Of a stretch of 64,000 nucleotides of DNA, positions 40,020 through 52,372 are shown piece by piece. The translations under genes and the position numbers were made by a program. Position 1 is the stretch's first letter. The number at the start of each line of letters is the position of its first letter. The notes under the pieces are model-generated. The model was not told where the DNA came from, did not search any database, and worked only from the letters and a program-made list of their open reading frames with translations. The DNA comes from Closterium sp. NIES-65 (lineage: Eukaryota; Streptophyta; Zygnematophyceae; Desmidiales; Closteriaceae): NCBI GenBank assembly GCA_948144175.1, contig CANXME010002131.1:372001-436000 (forward strand), written 5' to 3'.

Positions 40020-43000
40020 CTCAGATTGTTGGCCTTTCGATCTGTTGCTTTCTCAATTCAGAGCCATCCCAACCAGCTTGTAGCACTTCCAATGCTGCTG
40101 CTCCACCAGCCTCTTGGTCATCATGTCAGCTGGCTACCCCATCGTCTTCACGTAGCGTAACTCAACTTCACCCGCAGCCACCATGCTCCTCGTCCAATGC
40201 CGCTTCACCCTCATATGCTTGGTGAGTCCGTGCAACAATGGCTTCTTAGCGAGAGCGATGGCACCCTTGCTGTCATAGTAGAGTGGGATAGGTCCTTGCT
40301 GCTCCTCCCCCAATTCAGCCAACAAACGCCACTGCCACACAATCTCCCGTACGGCACGGAAGAGTGCCATGTACTCGGACTCCGCCGAGCTCAATGCTTG
40401 ATCAACCTGCTTCTTGCTCTCCCAAGCAGTTGGGCCTCCACCAACACAGCATATGAAGCCTCCAACGCTTGTCATGTCCTCTAGCTCCGATGCATATTGA
40501 GCATCCGAGTAGGCGGTGAGGAAGAAACGACCGGGTTTTACACCATCCTTTCCCTTTTGGCGCCTTTGTGCCGCCGCCGAGTATTGCAGCCCAACAGTCA
40601 GTGTCTAGCCAAGGTACTTGGCCACCCTCATTCCAGCTGCTACTTGCTCCTCATTAGGGCATAGCACAACCCTAGCCAGCTGCCCGGTAGCAAAGGTTGT
40701 TGTTCAAGATCCGTCATTTTGAGAACTTACACGAGCTCATACGCAAATTAAACGTAAATCCGCTTGGTAGGATGTTGCGTCTTAGGCTTAGCTACCATCT
40801 ACAAATTGAATCACTTAAAAACATGGTCTAGAGAGTAAGAACCAAGTGAAAACGCCCAGAAGCCACATGACTATAATCGTGGAGGAAGTACAAGCATTAG
40901 GGCATAGGATAGTTGGAGTTGGGAACCTCCAAGAGAACCATGAGAGGGAAGAGGTTCTCCAAGAGCTAGGGAAGGATGGTATGAACCTTCCTAGTAGCAA
41001 GGATGCAACCCTGATCATGAGGTCATTGAGGTGTCACATGCAAAATCCAATCTAGTTGGATTTTGCCTAGGTGTTGCAACATTTGCAACCCATGCTAGAA
41101 ACTTCTAGCCACCCCAATCCAGAAGTCAAAGTTGCCTTCCAAACCACCCAACCAAAGATCCCTTCATAGCCATGTCCAAGTAATCACCCAAATTGGATAT
41201 AACCCCAAAAGGTAAAAAGAAATCCAAGTCTAGGAAATCTTGTAACGTGGGCGATCTTGGTCGGAATAAGGCGATCTTGGTATCGTTGGAAAGCTCTGGA
41301 TTTCTCCTGCATGATCAAGCATTTAAACTTGGAGAAAAACACAGAGATGATAATATCCAACAGCCATGCACAATGACATATGCTCATGCAAATGATGCAA
41401 GCATAAATAGCACGAGCATTCGGCAGGACGTTAGGATGACATGCACTTAGAATGACGTGCATCCAACAAAGGCAACGTCCGGCCGAATGTTTATTGCCGC
41501 ATACATGAGGCTACCCACCAACGAGTGAAAATGGCGCCTCTCGTCTTCACCAACGCTCTCCTCCTCTGGTTCCTTCACACACTTGAACCTAGAGGGAAAG
41601 GGTGTAGCCACATGGCCTTCACTTTGCCCAAAGTTGGCAGCCAACGCCTTCAGATACTTGCGTTGGTGCACCCGCATGCACCGCTTCTCCACATCACGTT
41701 CGATGTGGAGCCTGAGGTAGAAGTTCACGTCGCCAAGTGCCTTGCACTTGAACTTGTCCTGAAGCTTCAGCATCACCTCCTTCACAAGGTCAGAGGAGGG
41801 TGAGAAAATGAGAATGTCGTCCACATAGACCTCCATGAAGGTCCTCTGCTCCCCCTCGCTGAGCATGAACAAGGAGTGATTGACCGTTGAGGGAGTGAAG
41901 CCGATCTCCTCCAACACTTCACGCAGCTTCAAGTACCATTGCCTAGGGGCCTGCTTCAGCCCATAGAAGGCCTTCTTCAGCTTCAAAACTCCGCCACTGC
42001 CATCATCAAACCCCTCTGGCTACGCTAAGAAAATCTCTTCTTCAAGAATCCCGTTGAGGAACGCGGTTGTCACGTCCGTCTGCTTCACCACCCATCCTTT
42101 GATGGCAGCTCCCGCGAGTAGGGTCCGCAGCATTGTCGGCTTCACCACATGAACAAACAGCTCTTTGAATTCCACCTTCTCCTTCTTCTAGTACCCCTTG
42201 GCCACAAGCCTAGACTTGTAGCGCTCGATCTTGCCGTTGGCATCGGAATTGATCTTGAAGAGCCACTTGGACGTTATTGCCTTACGCCCCTCTGGTAGCT
42301 CCACCAATTCCCATGTGTCGTTCTCCTCAATGCTCTTCAGCTCACTCTCTATGGTCTTCTTCCACTCCTCAGCATCATTACTCTCCAAGGCCTCCTTGAG
42401 AGTTGCTGGTTCTCCCGGCATCTCCACCGGAGAGAAGAACACGAAGGCACACTCCTCGTACCCGCTTTCCTCGTCATCTCTGACCATCCTTGCCGCTCCG
42501 GCCAGGGCTGACTTGCCCTGCTTTCCTGGTGCATCATAGGTCAGCCTATTAGGGGCTTGAACTCTCCTCTTGCCCCTTCCTTCCTCCTCAGATGCAGGGA
42601 CTTGAAGGCCTTGGCATTGGATCTGTGGAGCACTTGTAGCGCGTGAAGGAAGTGTCGGTGCACGCTCACTCACTTGCTGCACCTCCTCCTCTTCTTCCTC
42701 TGCATCCTTGGCCTCCTCTCCCCCATTCACAAAGGAAGATTGCCTTGTGGTTGTGCTTCCACTACTCAGCTCCAAAGGCAGCTCCACATGCTCCAGGTCG
42801 GAACTCTTCACCTCCCCAAACCGTGCGCCTATCTTCACCTTGTTCTCCGCCTTCCTATGCTGGTACATCGGGTTCTCCATGAACTTGCAATCCCTGCTCA
42901 CCAAGAACTTCTTTGTGAATGGGTCCCAAAGATGCCACTCCTTGCTGTTTTGAGCCATGCCCAAGTGCACAGCCCATATCGCCTAGGCACCAAGCTTGTT

Positions 43001-44542
43001 GTGCCGAAGATGCTTAGGCACGAGCGCCATGCACATGCACCCGAACACCCGAAGCATATCCGCCTTTGGCTTCTTTCCAATCCACTCCACATAGGGCACC
43101 CATTTGTCTGCTCCCACATGAGTTATGGCTCTGTTCTTGGCCACACATGCGCTCCGGACCGCATCAGGCCAGAGATAGTCGGATAGCCACATGCCGTCTC
43201 CGTGATGGTCCGGTGCGCTCGCTCGGCGATGCCGTTCATTGCAGGGGAGTATGGCATGGTAAGGGAGTGCCTTATCCCATTCTTATTCAGCCACAATCCG
43301 AACTCTTTGCTCAGGAACGCGCCTCCTCGATCAGTGCGGATTGACTTGACTAGCCGGTCTTGTTGCCATTCCACCATCGGCAACCAATCGGTCTTCACGG
43401 TTTTAGCCACGTCGCTCTTCTTGGACAGCACATACACCCAAGTCATGCGGGTGTAGACATCTAATATGATGAGGAAATACTCAGCTCGAGCAGCTCCAAG
43501 CTTCAAGGGGCCTACCACGTCCATCACCACCTCATCAAGTGGTGCCTTAGCCCTTGCCTCCGAACTCGAGAACGGGAAACGGGTGAACTTGGCTTGCATG
43601 CACGTCGTGCAGCCAAGTACCTCATCGGGCTCCCCCTTCACACGTATGCCAGCAACCATCTCTCGCTTTACTAGCTGCTGCAAAATAGGCAGGGCCACAT
43701 GCCCCATGCGCCGATGCAAGGTGAGCCAATCACACTCCCCCGTAGCTGAAGTCGAATTGGAGAATGCCGCGCTCGCAATAGCGCCCCACATGCTCTCTCC
43801 GTAGTCCTCCTCCGCTGCTGCCTTCGGGTTCTCCTCACCCTTGTGCTGCTTCTTGGCTGCTACACCACTCTCCTCGTGTTCACAAAGCATGTTGGTCCCT
43901 CCAAGATAGCACTTCTTGGACTCAATCTCCTTAGCGCGACCGTTCGCTCCATCGCCGCTACCAATCGCTTCACCCTTGGTGCTGACGCTTGCTGCCACTT
44001 GCCTCTCCTTTGGCATGGGGACCACTGGGATCTGCCACATCTCGTTGTAGACGTCCCTATTCTCATGAAGGTCCCAAAGGATCTGCTCGCCAAGCCTTGC
44101 GGTGTAGGTCTTGGCTCCCTTCGAGCTGGTGTTCATGCCGGCCTTTTGCAACCGCCACACGAAAATCAGGTTCGCAGCAAGGTTGGGCACCCAAAGCACG
44201 TTCTTGAGGCCCACCATCTTCCCATTAGCACCCTTGAACATGGCCTTGCCCATGCCTTTCACCTCTTTGCTTCCCCAAAGCCGATGTGACATGCTTCACC
44301 GGCGACGGTTCGAGTTCGGTGAGCAAGTCCGCGCGAGGTGTCATGCTCTAGGTAGTGCCGCTATCGATCACCCAATAGTCCAAGGAGTGTAGGGTCACCT
44401 TCCCCACAGCTGCTGGTTCATTAAAGCCTTCATCCTTCTCTGGTGCAGTCGGCGCTTGCGTCGACACGAAGAAGAATTGTGAGGATCTAGGATCGAGCTC
44501 AGAAAAGAGAGTTTGAATTGAATGATCACTAGGGTACAACAC
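40020..44542 (-). pseudogene. Element E pol: protease, integrase, RT, RNase H, decayed
   Basis: Minus strand. Protease YWVIDSGTT (44348-44542). GAG-pre-integrase and integrase (43123-44292) with WLTLHRRMGHVAL, CTTCMQAKF, VMDVVGPLKLG, IRTDRGGAFLSKEF and YSPAMNGIAERAH, so D, D and E are present. RT (41473-42970) with KSRLVAKGY, DVTTAFLNG, YGLKQAPRQWY and MEVYVDDILIF. RNase H (40134-40560) with AYSDAQYASELEDM and SSAESEYMAL. Stops near 44346, 42984, 42190, 42020, 40603 and elsewhere, small frameshifts and the 770-bp insertion disable it. It belongs to the TNT1/Hopscotch-like copia group by motif wording. Confidence 0.9.
40697..41466. mobile_element. 770-bp insertion in element E RT, 6-bp TSD, class unknown
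   Basis: Copia RT homology stops after RPDVAF and resumes at TTFATGQLARVV. The interval is bounded by CAAAGG on both sides (40691-40696, 41467-41472). It is AT-richer than its surroundings, has no open frame of note and only very short terminal similarity (TTG...CAA). Possibly a non-autonomous DNA transposon or another small element. Confidence 0.65.
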
Positions 44543-44841
44543 GAGGCTATATATAGGCTCGACACAAGGCCCCGTAACCAGGTGTTACGCGAAGGTTCCG
44601 CGGGTCGCAAAGCATCCCGAACAGATCCTTCCCGAATTCGGTAGAAGGCAATTTGGTGGCAACCAAAAAGCCCAGAATTCGGTGCACGAAACCTAGCTCG
44701 GTGCTATAACTATAATATAATATAGGAAAGCACCAAGCCTAGGAAAGCAAGCAATTCATGCATGCATATAATTATCCTATGCTAGATATAGCATAATAAA
44801 GTAAAGGCAAGCAAGCATAGCTGGCATAAGCCGTCGTACTC

Positions 44842-45920
44842 TCACAAGAATTGACCCGGAAAGCGATCGTCCCTCGACTCGCTCTCGTTGTCTCCGCCTT
44901 TCATGTTTGCAGCGCCACCTCCGCGACCACCACTGCCTCCACGGCCTCTTCCTCTCCCTCCTCCTGCTCCTCTACCCTCTTGGCCTTGAGCAGGGGTCCA
45001 TCCATCAGGGAGCTTGTAGCAATCGCGCCACATGTGTCTGCTCTTGTGGCAATAGTGGCACTCGCCGTCGAATCGGCCGCGACCGCGTCCATAGCTCTTA
45101 TCGTCGCTGCCGTAACCGCCACTCCCGAGGCCTCCATTGAAGTTGTTGCTGCCAAATCTGCCTTTCCTTCGTCCTCTGCCCCTTCCACGGCCGACGCTTG
45201 CTGCTCCGGCGCCATCCGCACTCGCCGAATCCCGGCGGCAGAAATCCTCTTGAAGGATTGTTCGCTTTACGTCTTTGAGCGAGAGCTGAGGTAAGTCGCG
45301 ATTTAGGTTGATGATGAGCGAGGACCATGACTCTGGGAGTAAGGCCAGAAACTTGGTCTTCTTCTGGAGCTTACTATAGTTGAGATCCGCTCCTTCAAGC
45401 CGCGTCAACAAGTCGAAGAATTTCTGCACCCCTTCTTCCACGGGTTCATCTTCTTCAATACGTAGTGTCGCCATTTGCCGTTCCAACACCACCGCTACCG
45501 CTGCTGTTGTAGGAGCATGTACACCCTTGAGAGCAGCCCATGCCTTTGGTCCCTTCTCTGGTTCACGCTGGAAAGGCTTGATGTGACGGATTTGCCTGCT
45601 CCCCAATGCTTGCCCTAGTAGGAGGTAGCCTTGTGCGCTTTCCGCACCCACGGGCTCTTCTCCGGGTCGTTCTCGGGACGCTTCTCCGTTCCTTCCATCA
45701 CCTCCAGCAGGTCATAGTGGTCAAACACGTTTTCCATTCGAAAGGACCATTCAGCAAAATTGTCGCCGTTGAACTTGTCAAGCCCAGTTGAACTTGTCAA
45801 GCCCAAACACTTTTGGTTCATCCCTAGAAGGTCCAAGAGTAGGTTGCACGGGTGCCATTGCTGAATCACGGGGTTGACCTTGTGCTTGGGGTCCTCCACT
45901 GCCTCCAGCACCTCTATCAC
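44842..45920 (-). pseudogene. Element E gag
   Basis: Minus strand: LDKFNGDNFAEWSFRMENVF opens a copia UBN2-type gag. A small frameshift near 45640 separates it from SAQGYLLLGQALGS, and it runs on through FFDLLTRLEGADLNY to an RGRGR-rich basic region and one CCHC knuckle (CHYCHKSRHMWRDC). It ends PGQFL-stop. The frame is otherwise open for about 260 codons. Confidence 0.88.
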
Positions 45921-46398
45921 CCCTTTATTCAGGTCTAGCCATCATCCAAGCTGGTCCAAGGCGTTCTGACACCACTTGTTATAGTCACAATAGGCTTGAA
46001 TGTGCCTAGAACGAAAGATAGAGTGCACAGTTAGATTTCTGCACAGCGGCTTTGAACGTTCATAGCGTTCTGGTCACGGCTTCAAATAACCTGATTCTAA
46101 TTGGATCTAGAGCGTCTTAATGTCACACACAATAAGCATTTTAGGTCACACGATTTCACCAAATATTGACGATACAGCGTTGGTTTGAACGAACGGCACT
46201 ATGGCAGCCACTATAGTCTTAGAACATAAGATAGGAAGAGTTATGAGTTGGGAATGACTCCCAGCTCCTACAAACCCCAAGAGCCGAGGTACAGTGATGT
46301 GTAACAGTGCCACACTGTCCCCAACCACGAAGGTTCTCGAAACTACCCTTCACAAGGGCCTACACCAAGTGAAATGTTACACTATACAAAGTAATGTA

Positions 46399-49300
46399 CC
46401 GTATTACCCCGGATAAAAGCGCAGGTGCGCTAAAAATAAAACAGTGTTTTTTGGGGGGGTGCGCTTCTAATTGAGGTGTCTGTATAAGCGCATGCGCCTT
46501 TAATAAGGAAAAAATGGAAATCACTTTTAAACATACTAAACTGAAGCCCACAATAAGGCGAATCCAACGGACCATGCAACAAGTGGGATTGTGCATGGTT
46601 TTGGGGCAAAAACAGCTGCGGTTCGGTTTCTCACCGCACAAAGCTTTCTAGAACCATCGAAAGTACAGCACTGATGGGGATGTTGCCGTGCGGCCCAATC
46701 ACAGCCGCCTGCGCTGCGTGGGAGCTGCATTTCTTCTGAACCCTCTCGAAGGGTGGGGAAGATTCCCTGCCAGCGCAGCGAATATGCTGCCACGGAGGTT
46801 CCTCTACGACGGTAGGCGGGGGTTTCCTGCCTGACATCGACGAGGACCCCGAGCCGCTAGCCCGCAGGGGTCCCCGTTGTTGCCCAATTCTGCAACCTCC
46901 TCCTCAAAATTTTCATTCAGTTTCTAGTCTAGCCCGCCTGGCTAGCGAAGCCATGGCGGAATTTAGTGGTATGCACTTCCTTTTCAAGAAGAAACCAACT
47001 CGCGAGTGGCGACTAACCGACGACGGGTGGTATACCCGTGAGCCGCCAGCGCCTCCAGTGCCACCTACACCCCCTGCACTGCCTGCTCCTCCTGCACCTC
47101 CTGATCCTCCTGCTTCTCCCGCTCCTCCGAATCCTCCAAGTCTTCCTATTCCTGACGCGAATTCTCACCAAGGGCACGTGCTCCAGCTGTATTTGCCAGC
47201 CACTTTTGACGAGTGGCTGTCTGAACCAGACACACCCAAGGCTAACCGAATCGATGCTCCGCCGAATGCACCGCGGTGGGGAAATCCTGAAGCCTGCACC
47301 TGGGACGAGTCGGCTGTGGGCGCCGACGATGAAGTGGCCGCCGATAAACAACCCACATCCGACGGCGACGCTGGAGGCGACGGTGGAGTCGACGGTGAAG
47401 AGGGCGCCGAGGAGGACGTGTTCCCAGATCGTGAAGCTACAGACGCAGACGACGACGGTGTGGAATCTTGGTGGCGTGACGCACCCCGCGAGAAGATGCC
47501 GATACCAACGTATCCGCCGATTAACAAAAAATGACCCCACCCCTCCTCTGAGAACCGAGATGCCCGCCCCCCCTCTCCCAGGCACAAGCCGACTCAACAC
47601 AAACGGCAGCGCTACACCGCCCAGGAGAAACTGAAGTGGCTCGTTCGGCTGGAGCTTGCGGCATCGATAAGCGAGGTCGCGCGGGAGTCCGGCATACACC
47701 GCAAATGCCTCACGGAGTGGAAAAACCAAGCGGAGGAGCTCAAGGCTGCACACGGCGCTCGGTGTCGACTTCATGGGCGCGGACGGGCTTCCTGGTACAG
47801 ACCCATGGAGATTAAGGTGTACGCCCAACTCCTGGACTGGCGACGCTGCGGTGTGGCAGTATCAGTCGGCCGGCTGCAAGACTGGTCAAAAGAGGTGATG
47901 AAGGTGTTGTTCCCGGACGTCAAGTGGAAGGCGAGTCAGCGCTGGACGGAGTGGTTCCGCAAGCGGTGGAATCTCACCGTGCGCATGAAAACAAAGGTGG
48001 CGCAAAAGACACAGCAGCGTAAGTGCGTGTCCGTGCACTGTCATCCTATTGTGAAATTCTATGTTGTGTTTATGTATGTTCTTGCCCATGTATGTTTATC
48101 TGTAGCGGTGCTCATCCGCCCTTTTAACCGTCCCTCCCTCCCCGTGCGCAGACGTGGCGAAGCAGTGCAAGGAATTTTGGCAGTTTGTCCGCGACGCACG
48201 CCACGAGTACGACATCGACAATTGTTACATCATCAATGCTGACCAGACGCCTTTGTGGCTGGAGATGCCGGCAACTACTACGGTGCAGCAGACGGGCGTA
48301 AAGTCGGTGCCCATCCGCAGCGGTGGTTACCAGAATGAGAGAGTCACTGTGATGCTGGCGTGCACGACGACGGGCGAGATAAAGCCGTGGGTGTTTTTCA
48401 AGCGCAAGACCCTCCCAAAGGGTGACTTCCTGAACAGTAAGAACTTGCGTATGCGCGTGTTTCCGAGGGGATAAACAAAACTTAAATATAACCATCGCTT
48501 GCTTGTATGCAGATGTCGTGGTCGGCTGCCAAGCTAACGGGTGGATGGAGGCCTCGGGCGTCATCGAGTGGCTCGCCAAAGGCGTGGTGCCGTTCTTGAA
48601 ACCAAAGTTCGGAGTGCAGAGCCGGAGCGCCATGCTGGTGCTCGACTCCTACCGCAGTCACCTGACACCCGAAGTCAAGGCAAAATTTGCGGAACTCAAC
48701 ATCGTGCCGGCGGTCATCCCAGCAGGATGCACGGCACTTGCAGCTGCTCGATGTGTCGATCAACAAAAGCTTCAAGGCGAGTGTTCGGCAGCAGTACCAG
48801 ACCTGGTTCGAGGCGGATGGCATGAACATTCTGACACCCGCAGGTACGCAAAGTGTTCTCCCGTAACTGCATCGTCTGCTTGTGTGCCTGCTTGTGGACT
48901 CACGTGTTTCTCATCCCTGTGTGTGTGGTGCAGGGAACATCAAGAAACCACCTCCGGAGGTGGTGCTCAAGTGGATTTCACGGGCGTGGAAAGCTGTGCC
49001 CGCCGACCTGATTAAGAAAGTGTTCCTCATCTGCGGCATCAGCAATGCCCTTGACGGGAGTGAAGACGGACTGGTGCTGGCGCACCGCAAAGGTCAGCTG
49101 TCCCACGACGTAGAGGTAGATGATGACATCCAAGCTAGCGGGTTCTTTGGGAACAACTCTACGGAGCCAGAATCGGACGAGGAGTAGGCCTTAGGCTAGA
49201 CTATTCATGATGTAGGCTAGGATTCTACTCTGACGTATGTGACTGGAAAAAGTTAGTTGAAATTTTTAGCTAGTAAAATGTAGGTTTCAAGTTGGTAGTG

Positions 49301-49467
49301 CAAAAACTTCAATACACATTCTTGTCTATAGGGCGATGGTGCGCTTATAAAAAGTAACGATTTTTTAGAAGGTGCACTTCTAATTGAGGATCGACCATAA
49401 GCGCATTGCTCCAGATAGAAGCGCATGCGCTTAACATAGGCCTGAGGTTATATCCGGGGCGATACAG
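46399..49467 (+). mobile_element. pogo/Tigger-like DNA transposon, 3069 bp, nested in element E LTR
   Basis: Flanked by TA on both sides (46397-46398, 49468-49469); the empty site is seen in the sister LTR (AATGTAATTG near 39634). The imperfect terminal inverted repeats are CCGTATTACCCCGGATA and CTGTATCGCCCCGGATA. Subterminal direct repeats of about 40 bp (46458-46497 and 49371-49410) share GCACTTCTAATTGAGG and ATAAGCGCAT. It encodes a spliced transposase with a CENP-B-type helix-turn-helix and a DDE_1 catalytic domain. Confidence 0.92.
46953..49187 (+). CDS. pogo-like transposase gene, five exons, probably frameshifted
   Basis: Exon 1 starts MAEFSGMHFLFKKKPTREW, with Pro-rich and acidic segments. 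Its frame meets TGA at 47532, so a donor before that is needed. Exon 2 (47582-48018) has RQRYTAQEKLKWLVRLELAA and ISEVARESGIHRKCLTEW, a CENP-B/pogo DNA-binding helix-turn-helix, ending at GTAAGT. Exon 3 (48152-48436) has IINADQTPLWLEM (first Asp). Exon 4 (48513-48843) has LVLDSYRSHLTPEVK (second Asp). Exon 5 (48934-49187) has CGISNALDGSEDG and ends PESDEE. Just before the third catalytic Asp (LQLLDVSINK, near 48745) the frame shifts by two bases, so this copy probably makes no full enzyme. Splice phases agree for exons 2-5. Confidence 0.85.
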
Positions 49468-49845
49468 TAAGTATTCTCACTATCTTGAAGTGTACCCTTT
49501 TCGCGGACTTCGCGATCACTTGAAACTTGAAACCAAGGCTCTGGGTCTTCATCACAAACTCATACTTGAGTTCTTGATGGGTCTGCTGCACACACCTGCG
49601 ACACGCCGAACGTTCCACACACGACAAAATAGAAACCGCGCACGGAACACAAACGACCGCGTGACACGCGACTAGCGATAACTCGCTATTGACTCGACAC
49701 ACACATTCGACATCATGACTCAACATTCACACACTATTATAAACATGAAGTATATATTATCCCATGCCCTCATACCATTCCATGCACACACACATGCACG
49801 CACATGGACAACAAGCCGAGTGCAAACCGTTGGGTTGCACCAACA

Positions 49846-51066
49846 GGCACTCGAAGGAGAGGTGGTCGGGGTTGCGGTAGATCCAGCACTCCCGACGTCG
49901 ACTTCCTCCTCCTCGGCCGCCACCCGTGGCCGACTTCTTCTGGTCGGCGTCCTTCGCCGGCTTCCAACCGCTGCTACCACCGCCGCCAGACTGCCCACGC
50001 TGTCCCGGTCGACCACCTTGCCTCGCCGGGGCGACGTAGTTAACCTGCGCCAGCAGCTCCTTGGACCGCTCAGACTCCTGCATCGCCTCGTCCTGCAAGA
50101 TGTACGAGGTCAAGGTGTCCTTGTTTAGCGTCGCGCGCGTGCTTGGCGCCATTGACAGCCGCTTCAGTAGGTTGTAGCTGCTTGGAAGTCCCTGCATGAC
50201 GTACAACGCCGTCGAGTACTGCACGCCGGCCATCTTTATGGTGGTGAGAATTCGCCGAGCTCGGTTGCAGTAGTTGGTCGCCGTCTCCTGGTCGCCCATA
50301 CGCAGGTGTGTCAGCTACCCCTCAAGCTGGGCGATGAACAAGTCGTCGACTCGATGAAGTGCCACGCCCGGTGGCCGGCGTCGAGGTACTCCCTGCACGA
50401 CTTTAAGGCGATTTGACCGCGAGATGACCGTGAAGGTCAGCAACTGCACAGCACGAATCTCCGCACGCAAGTCAAGGTCCTCCGGCGTCGCCACGGTACC
50501 ACGGGCAAAGCCGATCAGCCCGGCCATCTTTAGCTGGGGCTCGATGGCTTCCTTCCAGGTGAGGATGTCGGGTCGACCGACTAGCAGGGGAGTGACCAAA
50601 ATCCTATCCGGCGTAAACTTGAAGTAGCCGTAGCTCGGTGCAATCTCACCTGCTGTTACGTGGGTCGCCAACATCGGCGACAATCCGCTTCGTCAACCTC
50701 CGACATAGCCTTGCGAGTAGTCTGCAGCCGCGGACAACTGCATCCCTCACCCTGAACGCCGCCGACTTCATCGGCGTGAATCACACCTCGCTGCCTCGAC
50801 GTGCCTCCCGCACTGCTGCCGAACTGATCACCGGTGTTGACCCCCACGTCGACGCCGCCCTCCGTGTTCCCCGTCCGAGGAGATGCAGGCTGGGAAGGAA
50901 GGTGCTCCATCACCCACACAGCGTGGATGCCAGCCTCGACGACCGCCCAGGGGAGGTGGCCGTACTCCTTCGCCTCATGGCGTCTCCTCGCGTTCTCCAG
51001 CCGTGCCTCTAAGGTGCGTCACCTACGGCGACTACCATGGTGACAACCGCACAGCTACAGGCCTAC
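49846..51066 (-). pseudogene. Element B gag, 5' part
   Basis: Minus strand. An N-terminal region with stops (about 50680-51030) leads to YFKFTPDRILVTPLLVGRPD and LTWKEAIEPQLKMAGLIGFA. A stop follows at 50312, then QETATNYCNRARRIL ... SYILQDEAMQESE, and a degenerate knuckle CWIYRNPDHLSFEC (second Cys is Tyr). Interrupted at 49846 by element E. Different from the gag of E. It continues at 39126-39208. Confidence 0.8.
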
Positions 51067-51208
51067 TGTCAGAATGTTATTATCTAGCCTGTAGTGGGGT
51101 GCTCTATAGCGAGTACAACCCAGTTACGGTTTGCTATATGTATCCCAACTGCTGCTAGTGAAACCCCTCTTTCGTCATTCTTCTTTTGTACTGCCTAGTG
51201 TTTTGACA
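51067..51208 (+). repeat. 5' LTR of the non-autonomous element
   Basis: 142 bp; matches 52373-52774 minus the nested insertion with one or two differences. Confidence 0.92.
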
Positions 51209-52372
51209 TGCTATCAGAGCAGGTCGACCCCCTTGGGTCGATCCTGTGGGTGGGCCCGCCACCTAACTGCTTCCGCTGCTGTTCTGCTTCTCGCGCGCCT
51301 CGGGCGCGCGCCGTCTTCTTCCTGCCGTGCGCAAAACTTTTTAGGGTTTTTCATCCCACCGTGCGCTCAGGGAGCGCGGCGAGTTTCTGCCCGCCGTGCG
51401 CCCCGAGGCGCGCGGCGGTTTTCTGCCGTGGGGGACCCGCGCGCAACACCCCGCCCTTCCCGTCGCGTCGCCCTGCAGGCCGCGCGTGGGTCTGCAGGGC
51501 GCGTGCGGCCCGTCTGCCCGTTGGGCAGCCTTGGGGAGCAGCGCGCGGCCCCCGCCCTTCCCGTCGCGTCGCCCTGCAGGTCGCGCGCGGGTCTAGAGGC
51601 CGCGCGCGGCCCGTCTACCCGCCGCGCGGCGTTGGGGAGCCGCGCGCGCCCCCCGCCCGTCCGTCGCGGCGCCCTAGGGAGCCGCGCGCGCCCCTTCGCC
51701 CGTCCGTCTTGGCGCCCTGGGTTGGAGCGCGCGGCCCCTCCTGTCCCGTCCCCTCCCCCCCCCCCCCGTGCTGCCCATTCCTCCCGTGCCGCCATGCGTT
51801 CCGCGGTGGTGGGGGGTGTGGGGTGGCAAGCATGGGGGTGCGCGGTGTGGGTGTTCCCCTCCTCCTTGTTCGTCTCCCACTGCTGCAGCTGCTGCTGAGG
51901 GGGGTGGAGGTGTGGGAGCCGCGGGGAGTGGAGCTTGGGGGGTGACGTGGGAGTGGAGCTAGGGGTGCAGCAGGGGTTGTGTGGAAAGGAGGTGAGACTG
52001 TTTGGGGAGGCTGAGAGGAGGCCGCCGTCGTGTCGTTCGCAACGCCTGTAGTACGGAGCCGTCGTGCTCTCGTAGCCCAGAGAGCCTTGCTGTGCCGGTC
52101 GCCCGTGGGTCCGTTGCTTCTGCCGCTCGTCGTAGCCGCGGGGCCTGTTACTCCCTGTAGTCCGGGGCACTTGCCGCCGGTAGCCACTGTGCCAGTCCTT
52201 TTGTTGCCCGTGTGTCTGCAGCTTCAGCCGTCGTCTCCCATCTTCTCTCCCTTCACAATTCCTCCTCCTCCTCACTTGCCCTCTGTGATCGCCTCTAGCT
52301 TTGCCTATAATTGTGAACTATTACTATGCCTGCTCATTGTGCTGATTACACCCCAGTTTGGCTATGGGGGTG

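Larger units (their letters stand above)
39214..49845 (-). mobile_element. Full-length copia element E, with nested transposons
   Basis: LTRs at 39214-40011 and 45977-49845 (798 bp each once the pogo-like insertion is removed), flanked by the TSD GGCAC (39209-39213, 49846-49850). Order on the minus strand: 5' LTR, primer site TGGTGTCAGAACGC just after it, gag, protease, integrase, RT, RNase H, 3' LTR. A 770-bp insertion splits the RT/RNase H junction and a 3.07-kb pogo-like element splits the 5' LTR. It is inserted within element B gag. Confidence 0.93.
45977..49845 (-). repeat. 5' LTR of element E, split by a pogo-like transposon
   Basis: Two blocks, 45977-46396 and 49470-49845, align with the 3' LTR. 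The gap between them is the transposon 46399-49467 with its TA duplication. The ends are TGTTATAG (plus sense) and CACCAACA. Confidence 0.92.

Noticed and set aside
51208-52372. Arg/Pro-rich frames inside the non-autonomous element
   Set aside because: High GC leaves all frames open; no gag or pol motif is found, and element structure explains the sequence.
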